Assembly (NCBI GenBank): GCA_028023455.1
Contig: JAQFVV010006701.1
Location: 124,001-188,000 of the forward strand
Length of the DNA: 64,000 bases
Direction: 5' to 3'
From: Epiperipatus broadwayi
Taxonomy: Eukaryota > Onychophora > Udeonychophora > Euonychophora > Peripatidae
Both the position numbers and the translations under genes were made by a program. The notes beneath the pieces were generated by a model, which was not told the origin of the DNA, did no database searches, and saw only the letters and a list, made by a program, of their open reading frames with translations. The stretch's first letter is position 1, and the number at the start of each line of letters is the position of its first letter. Positions 1 to 17,100 of the stretch are shown piece after piece.

Positions 1-535
1 CTAAATCTTTATCTCATGGACATCATATTACAGAAGAAACAAAGCATAGGATATTGGATAACAAAGATCAATTTTATGGAAATCCAATAATCCAGATAAA
101 ATTTAGAAAAATTTAAAATAATAATATTATTAAACAAACTATAACAACTTTGCTCTGCAATATGATAACTAAACTGTAAAAATAGTTACTTTAGGTGTTA
201 TAGGGTTTTGAATTAATTTTAAACAAATCTCTATTATAATTTAAGAAATCTAATAAAATACAATTTGGATTATTAAAATACTCAAGAATCATCTCTCATG
301 ATGATAATACTAACATTTACACCTGTAGAGGTCCCTACTATCGCATTTTACACGCATATTATCAAGGTTATAGCCTCAGTGGATATTACTTATAACTAAT
401 ATTATAACACAAATACTTAAATAAAGTTTATTATTTTTTTGAATAAAGTAATTGGCATATGGATATCCAAATATAACTCTGCTTACACACCTTAAAATAA
501 TAGGAAGTTGTGTATTTGAATGCAAAATAAGACTG

Positions 536-5080
<4,545 letters not shown>

Positions 5081-6070
5081 AAAATTCAGAGTTTTGGAAA
5101 ATTATCCCAAAGCTGAACTAGATGAGGGATTGAGACCTCGAATCAGATCATACCCCAGTTTCTTCATCAACACTAAATGATTTACTACCCTATGGATGAC
5201 AGATATGAGGTTGCATTCAGCCTCTTTTAGTTCACATGTCAGCAGTAGCAAAGGATAAAGTATGAGACTCAGAGAATAACAACTAAATTAATAATAGCTT
5301 AACCAAACACATGCACATATGGCTTATGAGATAATGCATATACTATTTATTAATTAACACTAAAATAAAATAGATTTGGGGTAAGATTTGGGAATGAACT
5401 GCAAATAACACACTAAACACTATTATAAGTTTAAGATCTTTAATCATTAAAATATAAGTAAATAATACAAAATAGAAATGCATTGAGATATATTATGTGT
5501 AGATGTTATATAATGATGAGGTGGATCAAATACAAGGTCTCATCTTTTATGCACTTTAAATCATTTAAATCATGTTATTACAAATTGATACCTGCAGTCT
5601 AATCATTCCTGAATTATGCTATACCATTCCTAAAAGGTTTTTTAAGAGTTAAGATTACAAGAATGACATTGATAAAATATAACTAATTCTATTAATAATA
5701 TATAATGAGCAGTAAATGTGCTCCCTATGCAGATTGTTTTATATAAACTAGATCTGGTGTTCAGATCAATACTGAACTGATAATAATGTGGAAAGGTAAA
5801 CTGGTGTTTGGCAGTGTAGCTTCAGAGACTATGGCACTACATAAACTAAATAAGGGTTGTGGTCCAAATGTGCAACTACTCATGAGTTTCAGTACCAAAA
5901 ACTCAGTTTCCATGGACTTTACAACTTGCTATCAAAAAATACAAAGAATATTTAGTTCAGGTGATTGAAGCAGCTTAAAACAAAGTTCTGGACCCTCATG
6001 TTCCAGTTCTAAAAAAGAGCTGTCTGAACAAATACTAATGGGATGGTCTAAAACCAGAAGCCCATTCCAA
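5081..6070. other. Less AT-rich segment of unknown origin
   Basis: Base composition here is closer to that of coding or older repeat DNA. The longest frame is a 60-codon plus-strand ORF at 5786-5968 with no recognisable domain. It might be a decayed repeat, but no family assignment can be supported. Confidence 0.3.
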
Positions 6071-6436
6071 TAAGATATATATATATATATAAAGGCATAT
6101 TGCACATATGTGCTTTATAAGGACACATTCATAATAGTTTCCAAATATCAAATTAATATTAAAATTAATAAGTGCTAAATGTATAGTTTCAATCTGCAAA
6201 ACTACTATACAACAGTTTGTGGATTAGCATACATAAAACATGCTAAAAAAGTTAATTAAAGTAATTTAATTTACAGATTAGATCCAAATAGTTTATATTA
6301 TAAACTAAGGAGAAAAAAGCATATTTGGAACTTAATAATTTATAATATGCTTTATAATATCATTCTTGCTATTTATTAACTAGACATAGTTTATCAATAT
6401 GTAAACCATAACTATTGTAAGCTAAACATAGTAGCT

Positions 6437-6438
<2 letters not shown>

Positions 6439-6509
<71 letters not shown>
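6439..6509. repeat. (TA)n array with central TAGTTAATA
   Basis: Two (TA)n blocks are separated by a short imperfect spacer, so the locus can extrude as a cruciform. Confidence 0.9.
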
Positions 6510-6512
<3 letters not shown>

Positions 6513-6784
6513 TCTTCCCAAAACAGAGATTTATGTGTGTGCTAAAGAACAGCATAAATCAATTATATAAAAGCTTCTAATCATCTCTATAATATTACTA
6601 ATATTAATAATCTCCATTTTGAATTATGGCTTATCATAAAATCAATACAATAACAAATAATATAAAAGAGAATAGGCATGATCACAGATTAGGACAGTAT
6701 AGATATAATAACTGGACATAGTTATTATATTTAAAAAAATATTAAATTATAAATATTCATTTAAAAGTCAAGATTGTTATAATT

Positions 6785-8195
6785 ATGATTGAGAGGCTGA
6801 CAAACTCTCACATGCACCTACTGTTGCTTTTCAGACAGCCAATCAGATGTTAAAACAGCAGTCTGAAGCATGATCAAGACACTACACATGACAGAGTTTT
6901 TGATAAGAAAAGGATGGTCCACCCTCTTCTCTACTTAACTTATATATATATAAGCCAGTCTTAAGCATCTTGGCTTGAAAGCATGAAGCTATAAATATAT
7001 TCATATATTACTCACTTAGTCTTATTTTATGATAATACAGCAAGAAACCTTAAGTTTACTATGCTGTAGTTTTCTAGATGTTAATATAAGTTATCAGCAA
7101 TGTATGTAAATAATATTATTGTATAAATCGCATATTGTTGTTGAATAAGTAATAAATTGAGAGGTGCCAAACATTCACATGTGCCTACTGTTGCTTCTCA
7201 GACAGCCAATCATGCTTTCAAGCCAAGATGCTTAAGACTGGCTTTTATATATATATATATATAAAGTTAAGTAGAGAAGAGGGTAGGACCATCCTTTTCT
7301 TATCAAAAACTCTGTAATGTGTTGGTGCTTGATCATGCTTTAGACTGCTGTCTTAACATCTAATTAGCTCTCTAAAAAGCAACAGCAGGTGCATGTGAGA
7401 GTTTGGAAACCTCTCAATTTATTACCGATTCAACAATATGTGATTTATACAATAATATTATTTACATACATTGCTGATAACTTATATTAACATCTAGAAA
7501 ACTACAGCATCATAAACTTAAGTTTTCATGTTGTACTATCGTAAATTAAGACTCAGTGAGTAATATATGAATATATTTATAGCTTCACACTTTCAAGCCA
7601 AGATGCTTAAAATTGTCTTATATATATATAAAGTTAAGTAGAAAAGAGGGTGGGACCATCCTTTTCTTTCAAAAACCCTATCAAGTGTTACAGCTTGATC
7701 GTGCTTCAGACTGCTGTCTTAACATCTGATTGGCTGTCTGAGAAGCAACAGTAGGCACATGTGAGAGTTGGAAACCTCTCAATTTATTACCAATTCAACA
7801 ACAATATGTGACTTATACAATAATATTATTTATATACATTGCTGATAACTTATATTAACATCTAGAAAACTACAACATCGTAAACTTAAGTTTTCATGCT
7901 GTACTATCATAAATTAAGACTCAGTGAGTAACATATGAATATATTTATAGCTTCACACTTTCAAACCAAGATGATTAAAACTGTCTTATATATATATATA
8001 TAAAGTTAAGTAGAGAAGAGGATGGGACCATCCTTTTCTTTCAAAAACTCTATCAAGTGTTACAGCTTGATCATGCTTCAGACTGCTGTCTTAACATCTG
8101 ATTGGCTGTCTGAGAAGCAACAGTAGGGGCATGCAAGAGTTTGGCAACCTTTCAATTTATTACCAATTCAACAACAATATGCAATTTATACAATA
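6785..8195. repeat. Family C: ~370-bp repeat array that switches orientation
   Basis: One plus-oriented unit starts at 6785 and runs into a partial second unit up to about 7212. There the orientation flips, and about 2.6 minus-oriented units follow. The landmark TTTCAAGCCAAGATG recurs near 7216, 7591 and 7958, giving periods of about 375 and 368 bp. Every unit carries the CCAATCAGATGTTAA-like segment, a (TA)n block beside AAGTTAAGTAGAGAAG, and a hairpin built from TACAGCAT and ATGCTGTA around an AAACTTAAGTTT palindrome. No coding capacity was found. I could not fit a canonical hammerhead core to it. It may be a non-autonomous element or a small satellite that was rearranged by inversion. Confidence 0.8.
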
Positions 8196-9430
8196 AGATT
8201 ATAATTATGATTATAAATTTAAAGTTACATTAAATTATATTACATAGTTTAGTTTCATTTATTAGAAAACATTTAGAAGTTATAAATTATGAACATTCAA
8301 TTATATAGCTACCTTTAGAAACTTGTTAGAATAGTTTAATTTTAGATTTAATTTTAAGAGCTATGCAGAAAGAAATGTTATCAATAATCTTCTAGCTGAG
8401 GCATTCTTCATGGCATTTGGCACTGGAATTCTTCATTGGGCTACTTGCCTTCAATGTGTTCTTGGCAGGCTGTTGGTTTTGAATGCCTCCATTCCAATAG
8501 ACCAGTCTTTTAAAGAAAGTTTGAAAATTTGGAACCTTCTAGCCAACAGTTTTCATTGTAAAATTGGGCATAGCCCTGAACAGAAATGTTTCAAAATTTA
8601 AGAGAGTGAATCTTTAGTACTTAATTTTTTTTTTTTTTAATATTAACTTCTTGACACCCCCTTGCAAAAGCCATGAACTTGTTTACAACTTTTAGTTTTT
8701 TAATCTTAAGTTTTAACTTTAGAAAAGACAAAAGTAAAGCCTTAGTGATTTATAAAATAGTATGGCTTGACTGCCCTTTTTTGTCTTAATTTATTTTAAA
8801 CTTATTTTAGAAATCTGCTCTTGATTTCCACAAATTTAAACCCGGTGCATGACATCGTATATTCCAAGAAACATGATCTTTCAAAACAGATTTAAGTTCT
8901 GTAAACATTCTGCTATATATGTAATTCTGTCACTCAAGAATTGAGATTTATATGTGAATTCTAAGTTAGATAAATGAAATCTGTACATTTCTATTTTAAT
9001 AAATTAAAGATAAAATAATTTAATTGCATTGCAACACTTATAAAATTTATTGCATTGCAGTTTCATTCACACATATATGTAGGTGCATTCATACACATAC
9101 AACAATATTTATACAACTTACTTTTAATTTAATATATATAATTTGTAACTTAGTATATGCATTATATAACAATATGTATATAGACATTTAAATACCTAGA
9201 TGTATGCAAATATACAGAAATATACATACATATATGTAAATATACACTAATATATGTAAATATACACTAATATACTTTAATATATGCAGACTCAGAGAGG
9301 TTTAAATTGAGGAAAAATACTACTATGGAATATAGGATGAAACAGGATGCCAGACAAATAATGCCATTTCAATACATATAATAAAGTCTACCAATAAGTT
9401 ACATTGCTATACAGCAGTAACTTATTTTAC
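8196..9430. other. AT-rich spacer, no supported gene
   Basis: A 63-codon plus-strand frame at 8410-8601 lies in a less AT-rich patch, but its translation shows no domain, signal or repeat that I recognise. Clusters of ATATGTAAATATAC near 9.2 kb are simple sequence. Confidence 0.5.
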
Positions 9431-9529
9431 TAAAAAAAATAATAAAGATAATTTTTTATATTATATGATTTAATTTAATGTTCATTAAAAATAACTGTTT
9501 CTTCAAACCACAATTGGTTTTTCTTAGAT

Positions 9530-9730
9530 TTAGCTTGAAATAAAGGTATGGGGAGAGGGTGCAGAAATTAATTAAGCGAACCTTTTGTTAGATAAATAAG
9601 CATTGATTTAATTAATATCTAGATCCCCTCCCTTTTATATTTCACATTCTATCTACAAAAATTCAATTGTTGTTGAAGAAACAATTATTTTTTTTATTTT
9701 TAGTGCACAGTAAATAAAAGCATTTAATAT
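9530..9730. repeat. Family D fold-back repeat, copy 1
   Basis: Imperfect inverted arms run from GAAATAAAGGTATGGGGAG to CCCCTCCCTTTTATATTTC. They are followed by a tail containing TTTTTAGTGCACAGTAAAT. The same arm-plus-tail arrangement recurs at 30.5-30.7 kb, which shows that this is a dispersed MITE-like family. Confidence 0.55.
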
Positions 9731-11270
9731 ATAAAAAATATCACCATTATTTTTAAGTTTTTATTATTGGTACTGTAAATAAAAATGTAAAACTGTATTA
9801 TACTTTAAATTGATTTGGCACTCATAGTTGATATATATCACTAGATTTCTCTGCTATAAGTTAAAATGAATACTCATTTTGTATATATCATATTTAGTAT
9901 GTGCACATAATAATATATGTATATATAAGTAATTAAAATATGAAATATTCTTTTAAGTGGAAATTGTTGACATTTTTGTTTTTGATTAGAAATTTTCATT
10001 TTTTTAAAAAATGTTTATCAAAACTATATTGTAATAAATAAATTTCACTTAAAAAATATACTTTTACTTTAAATTAATGTCACACACATATATATATATA
10101 TATATCATTAAATATTTCATTAGTAAGTTAATATATATATATATACACTTTTGATGTATAAATTATATTTAATATGTGTACATAATTACATATGTATAAA
10201 AATTAGGTAATGTTTCTGTTTAAAATTGTAATTGATATTTTTTATAAACAAACTTTTTTATTACTTAAAAAAATCTCTATACCATCTTTATACAACCCAT
10301 TTACAAGCCTTACATAAAACAAATGAAAGTTTTAAAAATAATTTTACATTTTAAATATTAAAATATTTGATATTTTTCCACCCTCTGTTCTATATATAAA
10401 AACAAGATAACCTAATGAAAGCCTGGTATTAATTAAAAAAAAAAAAAAATCAAAAAATTACAAATCAACATACCAACCAATAAACTGATTTTTTGACATC
10501 AATAAAAACATTTTAAAACAGAAAAAGCTAATAATAAGAAAAAAATATATTTATCTAATGTGGAAGTCAAAATATACCTATTAACATTTGATTTAAAAGA
10601 ATGAATATTATAAAAAAAGATAGAACAGTTTACTATGTTAAAAACTTTTTAATTAAGCTGTATAAATAAAAATGTTCAAAATGAATTGAAGGTATTGTAA
10701 GTTGGATTCAGATGAGTTGTAAAGAAAGACACACAAAAAATAATCAATTAAGTGCTTAGAAACAGAACAGATTATCAAACAAGTTTGAAAAACTGTGTTA
10801 AAAATAACATTTATGAAAACTAATGAACTTAACCAACAAAATGACAATTTGAAAAAAAGATTAAAGAAGCAATTGAAATGTATTAATGGCCAAATCAAAG
10901 AAAAGCCAAGGAATCAAACAGTAAAATGTTAGTTTGGAAAAAAAGATTAAAGAAACAATTCAAATGTGTTACTTGGCTGAGACAAGGCAAAACCATGGCC
11001 TTAGTAGCAATATATGAATTTCATCTAGTGTTGAAATTATCCAATCATGTAGTTTTTTTTTTACAATCAGTGCATTGTTGAGATTCTGACTGATTCAAAT
11101 TATTCAAAACTTTTCATTGAGATATAAAAATGTTAAGATAAGTACACTTGAAAACATCTATATATTCAAGAAAAACATTCATCTTTCTGAAACAATATTT
11201 GATTCCATTCAAATGTGATTACATAATTTATTTCTTATAAGGATTTTTAGATAACATAGTAACAAAATAT
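9731..11270. other. AT-rich DNA with a short direct duplication
   Basis: Two diverged copies of an ~65-bp segment (10849-10917 and 10934-10999) contain AAAAAAAGATTAAAGAA. The plus-strand translation of 10.7-10.9 kb is Lys/Gln/Asn-rich with a coiled-coil look and interrupted by stops. It might be a LINE ORF1 relic, but I cannot name a family. Confidence 0.35.
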
Positions 11271-11282
11271 TCTAAAGAAAGA

Positions 11283-11345
11283 AGTAGAGATTTGAACCAG
11301 AACATAGAATCACTAATGGTTTAAGTCTTTTACATCTGTCACTGA
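11283..11345 (-). repeat. tRNA-derived SINE-like fragment
   Basis: The minus strand has a B-box-like CTGGTTCAAATCTC downstream of a region with weak A-box resemblance (TCAGTGACAG). This order and spacing match the tRNA-related head of animal SINEs. Pairing in the T arm is poor, so it is not a functional tRNA gene. Confidence 0.35.
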
Positions 11346-11439
11346 ACCTATAGATTTGGCAGTCACTCAATACACAGTTCGTAACCTGTACTTTGGCATA
11401 CTGACATATACTGATAGCTGTTAAATTTTATTAGAAGTA

Positions 11440-11760
11440 GGCAAATATATGACTATGGTTGCTGTAAATCTGTGGATAATATTCCAGAAGCATCTAGAAA
11501 ATTTAAATCGAATAGGTTTTCCTGTTGGATCTGTAATTTATTTGGATTATCATAAAAAGTTTAGTGTTATGCACTAATTCTTGAATTGTAAATTCTTGGT
11601 TGAGCATCTAAAAAGGGGATATTGATATATGACAAATCTTAGATGATATAAGTATATGTTAAGCATTTGGTAAGTACATTCTAGTCAACAGTTTTATACA
11701 TTTTCTTCAAGGGAACTTATCTTCTGATATCTAATAGAGTTTATAAAGAATGTATAGTAA
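11440..11760 (+). pseudogene. CR1-like LINE reverse transcriptase fragment
   Basis: Plus-strand translation around 11.46-11.60 kb gives VAVNLWIIFQKHLENLNRIG followed by VIYLDYHKKF. This matches the RT segment before and including the first catalytic motif of CR1/L2-type LINEs (typically VIYLDFSKAFD). Frameshifts and stops follow. Only about 100 codons of the domain are left, and no endonuclease or 3' end is visible nearby. The call rests on one conserved motif. Confidence 0.45.
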
Positions 11761-11799
11761 TACATTGCACAGGCTAAAACCTGCATTTATATATGTAAT

Positions 11800-11990
11800 A
11801 TAGGCGGGATTCGAACTCAGACTTTCTCAAAACCCACTACTCTCAGTGCCATCTCATATTGCAGACCCACCTGACCACAACATGCTGAAAAGATAAATAA
11901 TCACCAATATATGTATTTCATGCTAAACCAGCAATCATCAGTTGGTCCAGATTACTATCCTCACACATATATATATAATCAGTGCTCAGC
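11800..11990 (-). mobile_element. Family B ribozyme repeat, copy B1
   Basis: Reading the minus strand, a hammerhead-like ribozyme is followed by the family B arm (ATTATTTATCTTTTCAGCAT) and then by a tRNA-like B-box GAGTTCGAATCCC near 11805-11820. The 18.7, 36.4 and 58.5-60 kb copies share this order. No protein is encoded. Confidence 0.7.
11903..11946 (-). ncRNA. Hammerhead-like ribozyme, family B copy B1
   Basis: On the minus strand, stem I ACCAA (11946-11942) precedes the core CTGATGA (11941-11935). Stem II has four pairs, TGCT with AGCA, around a five-base loop. GAAA lies at 11919-11916, then a two-pair stem III, then the AUA site. Cleavage is predicted between 11908 and 11907, and TTGGT follows to close stem I with five Watson-Crick pairs. 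This is the type I layout with a tiny stem III known from animal PLE and retrozyme hammerheads. One weakness is the T-T mismatch at 10.1/11.1, the first pair of stem II, which is normally G-C. Activity is inferred only. Confidence 0.65.
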
Positions 11991-11999
11991 TTTGTATTA

Positions 12000-13949
12000 A
12001 GATAGTCAATCTTATGAAAAACCAGGAAGAATTATTAAGAGATAAACTTTTCAATTTTTTATTGATTTTAGTAAGTATAAACAATCCTCAAATGCTTAAC
12101 TCCAAATAAAATAGAAGCTATCAGGATAACTATTTAAGGATCATTGGACATATTTACTCTGCTTGCTATTTAACACAATTTATTTTAAATTTTAGAGCTA
12201 CATAAATTTTATGTGGACCTTGCATTAATATGATGCCCATATTATTTTTTGACAGTTTTTCGATTCATTTAAAGCAAAAAAACATTAAATAGAAGGCTTG
12301 ACCATACTTTGAAAGCTTTTATATCGGATGAAACAAACTTCTATTTACACGGGTTTGGGGTACTTTTATTTTTTTTACAAAACATCATGACAACAACACC
12401 ATTTAATTTCTTAAATAAACTAAATACACAAAATATTGTACTCGTTTTAAACTCTTTAAAAAGCATTTAAAATTTTAAATCAGTTTGAATTCAATATTGG
12501 TCTGAGAATTTATTTCATTGTTTAATATATAATCAACTTTGATTTTCAACTCAGTAAACTTTTAGCATTGTCCAGAAATTTATTTACAGTTGATAAAGAT
12601 GCAATCATTATTGAATTTTATATATGATACAAGTTTGATAAATCAAAATTATAACTGCAAATAAAAATTGTATTGTAATAATTAAGTTGCTTTGATTGAC
12701 TTTTAATACTTAATGATGATTTAAAAACAAAGTTATAAGCTAAAATGGCTTTCACTGATACGCATCTTTGTCAAAGCCAACAAATTCAAAACAATAAGGA
12801 ACATATTGCTTTATATGTTTATGATAATAGTCTTTGAAACTAATTAAAAACAACTTCATGGGACATGTATCAAGAGATGTTAGAAATATAATAGTGAAAT
12901 ACTTCAGTTTAAATAGTTATAAACAGTCAAATACTACATCTTCATAGATTTTGAACTTATAATATAACATTAATGTCAAAGTTTATAGTTTGTAAATAAT
13001 GTCTACTGGTTTACTTAGTGTACCAACTGCATAATTAGTGTAGACTTGCATTTTTGGCTTTTCTTTGCATGTTATGACACAGTGGAAAAATAACAGATTC
13101 TATTAAAGTCCTTAGATAATAATCCAACTCTGTTATTGTCAAAGCCTACTTTTTATGAATTTCTAAGCAAAAAAATCGGCCATTTTTATTGTTTATTGGC
13201 ATTGACTAAGATATGCAAAAGTTGAAAACCACTTTAGCCTCATAGTGAACTGCAAAACCGCAGTTAAGTCAGAAATGGAAAACAGCCAATCATTTGTAAG
13301 CTTAATAAAGTACAAAAAAACACTGTAAACAGAAAATATTTTAAAAATATTTAAATTGGTTAGATTAAAAGTTAAAATTTGTTGATTTTTTTTTCCCATT
13401 TTATTATTTTTATGAGTGTTTACTGTTCGTTAATATTTGAAAAGAAATTTTCAAATTAATTTCTTCCTACAATGCAAATTAAAAATTCTAAACCATTTCC
13501 ATGGTAAATAAATTTATAAAATTCCAATCCAAATTATTACATTCTAAAAACTACTCGAAATTTGTTTCAAGTATCTCGCATAAAAAAATTAAAAAGTTAT
13601 GTAAATTCTTTTCGAAATTAATTATTGTGTAACAAAATAAAACCCATAAACTTCAAAATAATATAAATTAAAAAAAAAATCATGTGAACAAGGCATAGAA
13701 ATCAATAGTCACATGATTAATCAAACCCTACAAATAATTTATTCGGTTTTTACAATGTTTAACTAAATGTTGAGAGTTTTTTTTTTAACATGATCAAACT
13801 ATTTACAGAGTTTTATTTTAAATATTGAGAAATCTTTAATAGGTTTTAGCAATTTTAAATTATCTTAATTTTGATGATTTATTTACATTTTAGAATACAA
13901 TTACATTGAGTCTTATAAGTTTTGTATATCTTTCTAAAACAATGTACAT

Positions 13950-13950
<1 letters not shown>
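12000..13950. other. AT-rich DNA, nothing recognised
   Basis: There are no domains, RNA genes or repeat boundaries. A 68-codon minus-strand frame at 13193-13399 has no recognisable feature. Confidence 0.55.
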
Positions 13951-13984
<34 letters not shown>

Positions 13985-13986
<2 letters not shown>

Positions 13987-14061
13987 GTTACATATGTACA
14001 AATATGACCAATATATATATATATATATATATTGGTCATATTTGAACAGTAATGTAACATT
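13985..14061. repeat. Perfect-stem hairpin around (TA)n
   Basis: Arms TGTTACATATGTACAAATAT and GACCAATATAT read outward from a (TA)n centre, and their complement continues to 14061 with a few extra bases in the right arm. It can form a long cruciform. Confidence 0.85.
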
Positions 14062-14149
14062 ACCATATTTATTTATAAGAAAGTAAAAAAAATAATAAGA
14101 AATCACTGTGGTATTGTGAATGACATTAGACTCCAAATAGCAGTGAAAA

Positions 14150-17100
14150 TATCAACTGGTACATGGGTTGGATCTCTCATTTTAATATTTTTTTATGTTT
14201 AATGAAGTATTTTAGTATTTTGAGATGTTGGGTTAAAGGTTAGATAGCATCTTATGAACAAGAGTGTAAATATTAGGAGAAATAGCTCTCTACATGTTAT
14301 AAATGAGTCTGATAATTGTTTGTGAATGTAAATTAGGAATGTTAGTAAGAAGAGTGTGGCAAGAAAGGAATAAAAAGCATTGTAGTAGAAAAGGTTCAAT
14401 GGTTTCTTCATCTTTATGATGTATTGCACATAATGGATGTATGTTTGCTAAGTATAATTTATAGGGGAAAAAATAGAAGAAAAGTCTTTGACATTTTCCA
14501 AATTTTTAAACTTTTTACAATATATTTGTGATCATGTGATATTTGTTATTCAATAACAAAAAAGATTAAATGCTATTATTATTATTATTATTATTTACTA
14601 TTCACATCATTGTCAATAGTCTTATTGAAAAATAAAGTAGTATGCTTGCTTATGAGATTAATTAAGGCTTTGATAAAATTATTATTAATGGGAGGAGTGT
14701 CAGTGAGATTAGCAAAAATTAGATTATCAATAATTTGAAATTATTTGATTAGTCTGAAGATGAAAAATAGAAATGTTATGTAAAGAAAGTCCTATTTTTT
14801 AATTGTTTTTGCATTTATTTGATATTTAATATAATTGTCTTTTTGTTCCATGTTAGTTTGGTAATGAGAGAATATATCTTTCTTTTAAATTAGGATATAA
14901 ATTTAATGATGATAATAAATAATTAATTTTTTGAAACATTAAAATATTGACTAATGATATTTTTGCATTTATTGATAAGTATGCTTTTATAGTATTTTCT
15001 ATAGAAGCAAAAAGCTTGTTTTGAATAACAGTTCTCATTGTATAGTCAGAGAAGTGCATTGGAAAATCTAAAACTTTATGAGATGTATAGAAAAAATTGG
15101 AATAAATAGTAATGCCTGTAAGAATATTCCAAGTAAAAAATTTGTTTCTGTTAAAGTGAAGTGAAAATTTGTTAGTATAGTTGTGAAGTATAGTATTGAA
15201 AAAGGGGTTAGAAGTGGTTTTTTCAAAGGAGAAATACAACTATATCATCCATGAAGGTGATCTAATTATTGGTTTGATTAATTATTTGGTTATGTATTTC
15301 TGATGTATTTTATGAAGAGAAGTAAGCTATATGGAAGCCTTGAAGAATAGAACTGTGAGGGCAAAACCTAGGCAATGTTTTCCCATTAAGGGTGATGCAC
15401 ACTTTTTTATTTAGTAGTAGAGATACCAATAAATAAAGTAAAGAAGGTGATATATTATATTCTTGAATTAATTACAGTAGTTTAAGTATAAAAACCAAGT
15501 CAAATGCAACCATGATTTTCAGTTGCACAACAAAGGGCTATGTTAACCTGGTGGTGTAGTTAGACCTTTTTTTGCAAATTGAATTTGGTTAATGAAAGAA
15601 AGATTGGTTGTATTTTGTTTTTAATGAGAGATTGTATTATTTTAAATCAGGAGTTGAGTCATTTAATGAGTTTGAGATTGTTCAATGGGGAATAGAAGTA
15701 TTTATTAATGAAGGAATTAAAGATATGATAGAGTTCTGGAATATTATGGCTTTGTCTGGACAGATAATTAATTAGCTTATGAAGTACTGGGATTGTAAAG
15801 TGGTTATTAAGATGATTAATTAAAAATTTGGGTATTGCATAAAATCCTGATTGGTATTATTAGGAATACTGTTAAACTTGTGAAAAATTTCTGATTTAGT
15901 GATTCCATAATATTCATCATAATGTCCAAATATAAAAGACAATTTTGGGAAAGGAATGAGCTTACAATTGAATTTAAAGTGATAGTATATGAATGCAACT
16001 TGTTTTCTTCAGTTATTAAATTTGAATAAGGACTATCATATATATCTCTTTGACCAATTGTGGAGATCTGCATGATTTTTTTTTTACTTTTTAATTGATG
16101 TGTAATTACCCAAAAGATTTGTAGTATGTGTCTATATTTCTATTTGAAGTTCATAATAGGTGAAATGGATGTTGTTGTAGGGGACATATTTTTAGTTGAA
16201 GGTATAGATCATGCAATTTATTTAACATTTTGGTTGGAAAATTGGTTTTCTGACTATAAAAGTTTATGATTGATGAAATGATGTTTACTAATTTGAACAA
16301 TGTTTCTGATGGTTTTAATTTTAAAATATAGGAGTACTTCAGATATGATGGATTTACTGTTAAGCAAAATCTCATGGTGACTTTGTAAATTTTTCTGAAT
16401 TTTTATTGCTAATTTTAGGTGGTCTCAGAAGCTTAATGGTGTTAAATGAAAGCAGTGATACAATGGAAGTCACAGAAATAGAAAAGATCTATTAGCGTGG
16501 GGTATCTTTTTGATGTAGATTAATTAAAAGTTAATGTAAAAGAATCCATCTACGTTCATGAATTTGGTCGAAATAAAAGTTCAATATGTCATGTTTACCT
16601 AACTCATTAAGATGTTAGGGTGAGGGTTAGTAAAAAAATGAAATTAATCTATCTTATGAGTTTCAATATTAATTTAGTTCTGCCATAAGGATGCAATGTG
16701 ATTATATTTATTGTGAGAGAAGTGTGATAAAGTGTTACAATGCTCATATTGGAATTGACATCTAAAATTTTAAAATGTTTAAGTGGGGAATTGTGGTATA
16801 AAATCATTGTTTTCTAACTGAAGCAACATCAGAATGAGACCATTTGAAAAATATAATTTATTGAAGTACTTGAGTGGATTAATTTTTGAGTGTGATGAAT
16901 ATTTTGTTTCAGTAAAAAGAGTTATATTGGGATTAAACTGTTAGTTACTAAGAAAAGATAAATATTGGAGCCAGCATTCCTTACATTAGATTCATTAAAA
17001 ACAATATAAATAATATCCTGATTTTTTATAATGTTTAGTTTAGTAATAATTATATTTTCAGATTGACTTGTATCCATATTACATATGGTGAAAAGTGATT

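Noticed and set aside
5786-5968. Small host gene
   Set aside because: 60 codons, no domain, no splice context or codon signal; kept only as an unassigned segment.
6785-8195. Hammerhead in the family C repeats
   Set aside because: TGATA-hairpin-GAAAAC sequences look similar, but the core box does not fit CTGANGA and no stem I pairing was found.
8410-8601. Small host gene
   Set aside because: 63-codon frame without recognisable features, in a patch that could be an old repeat.
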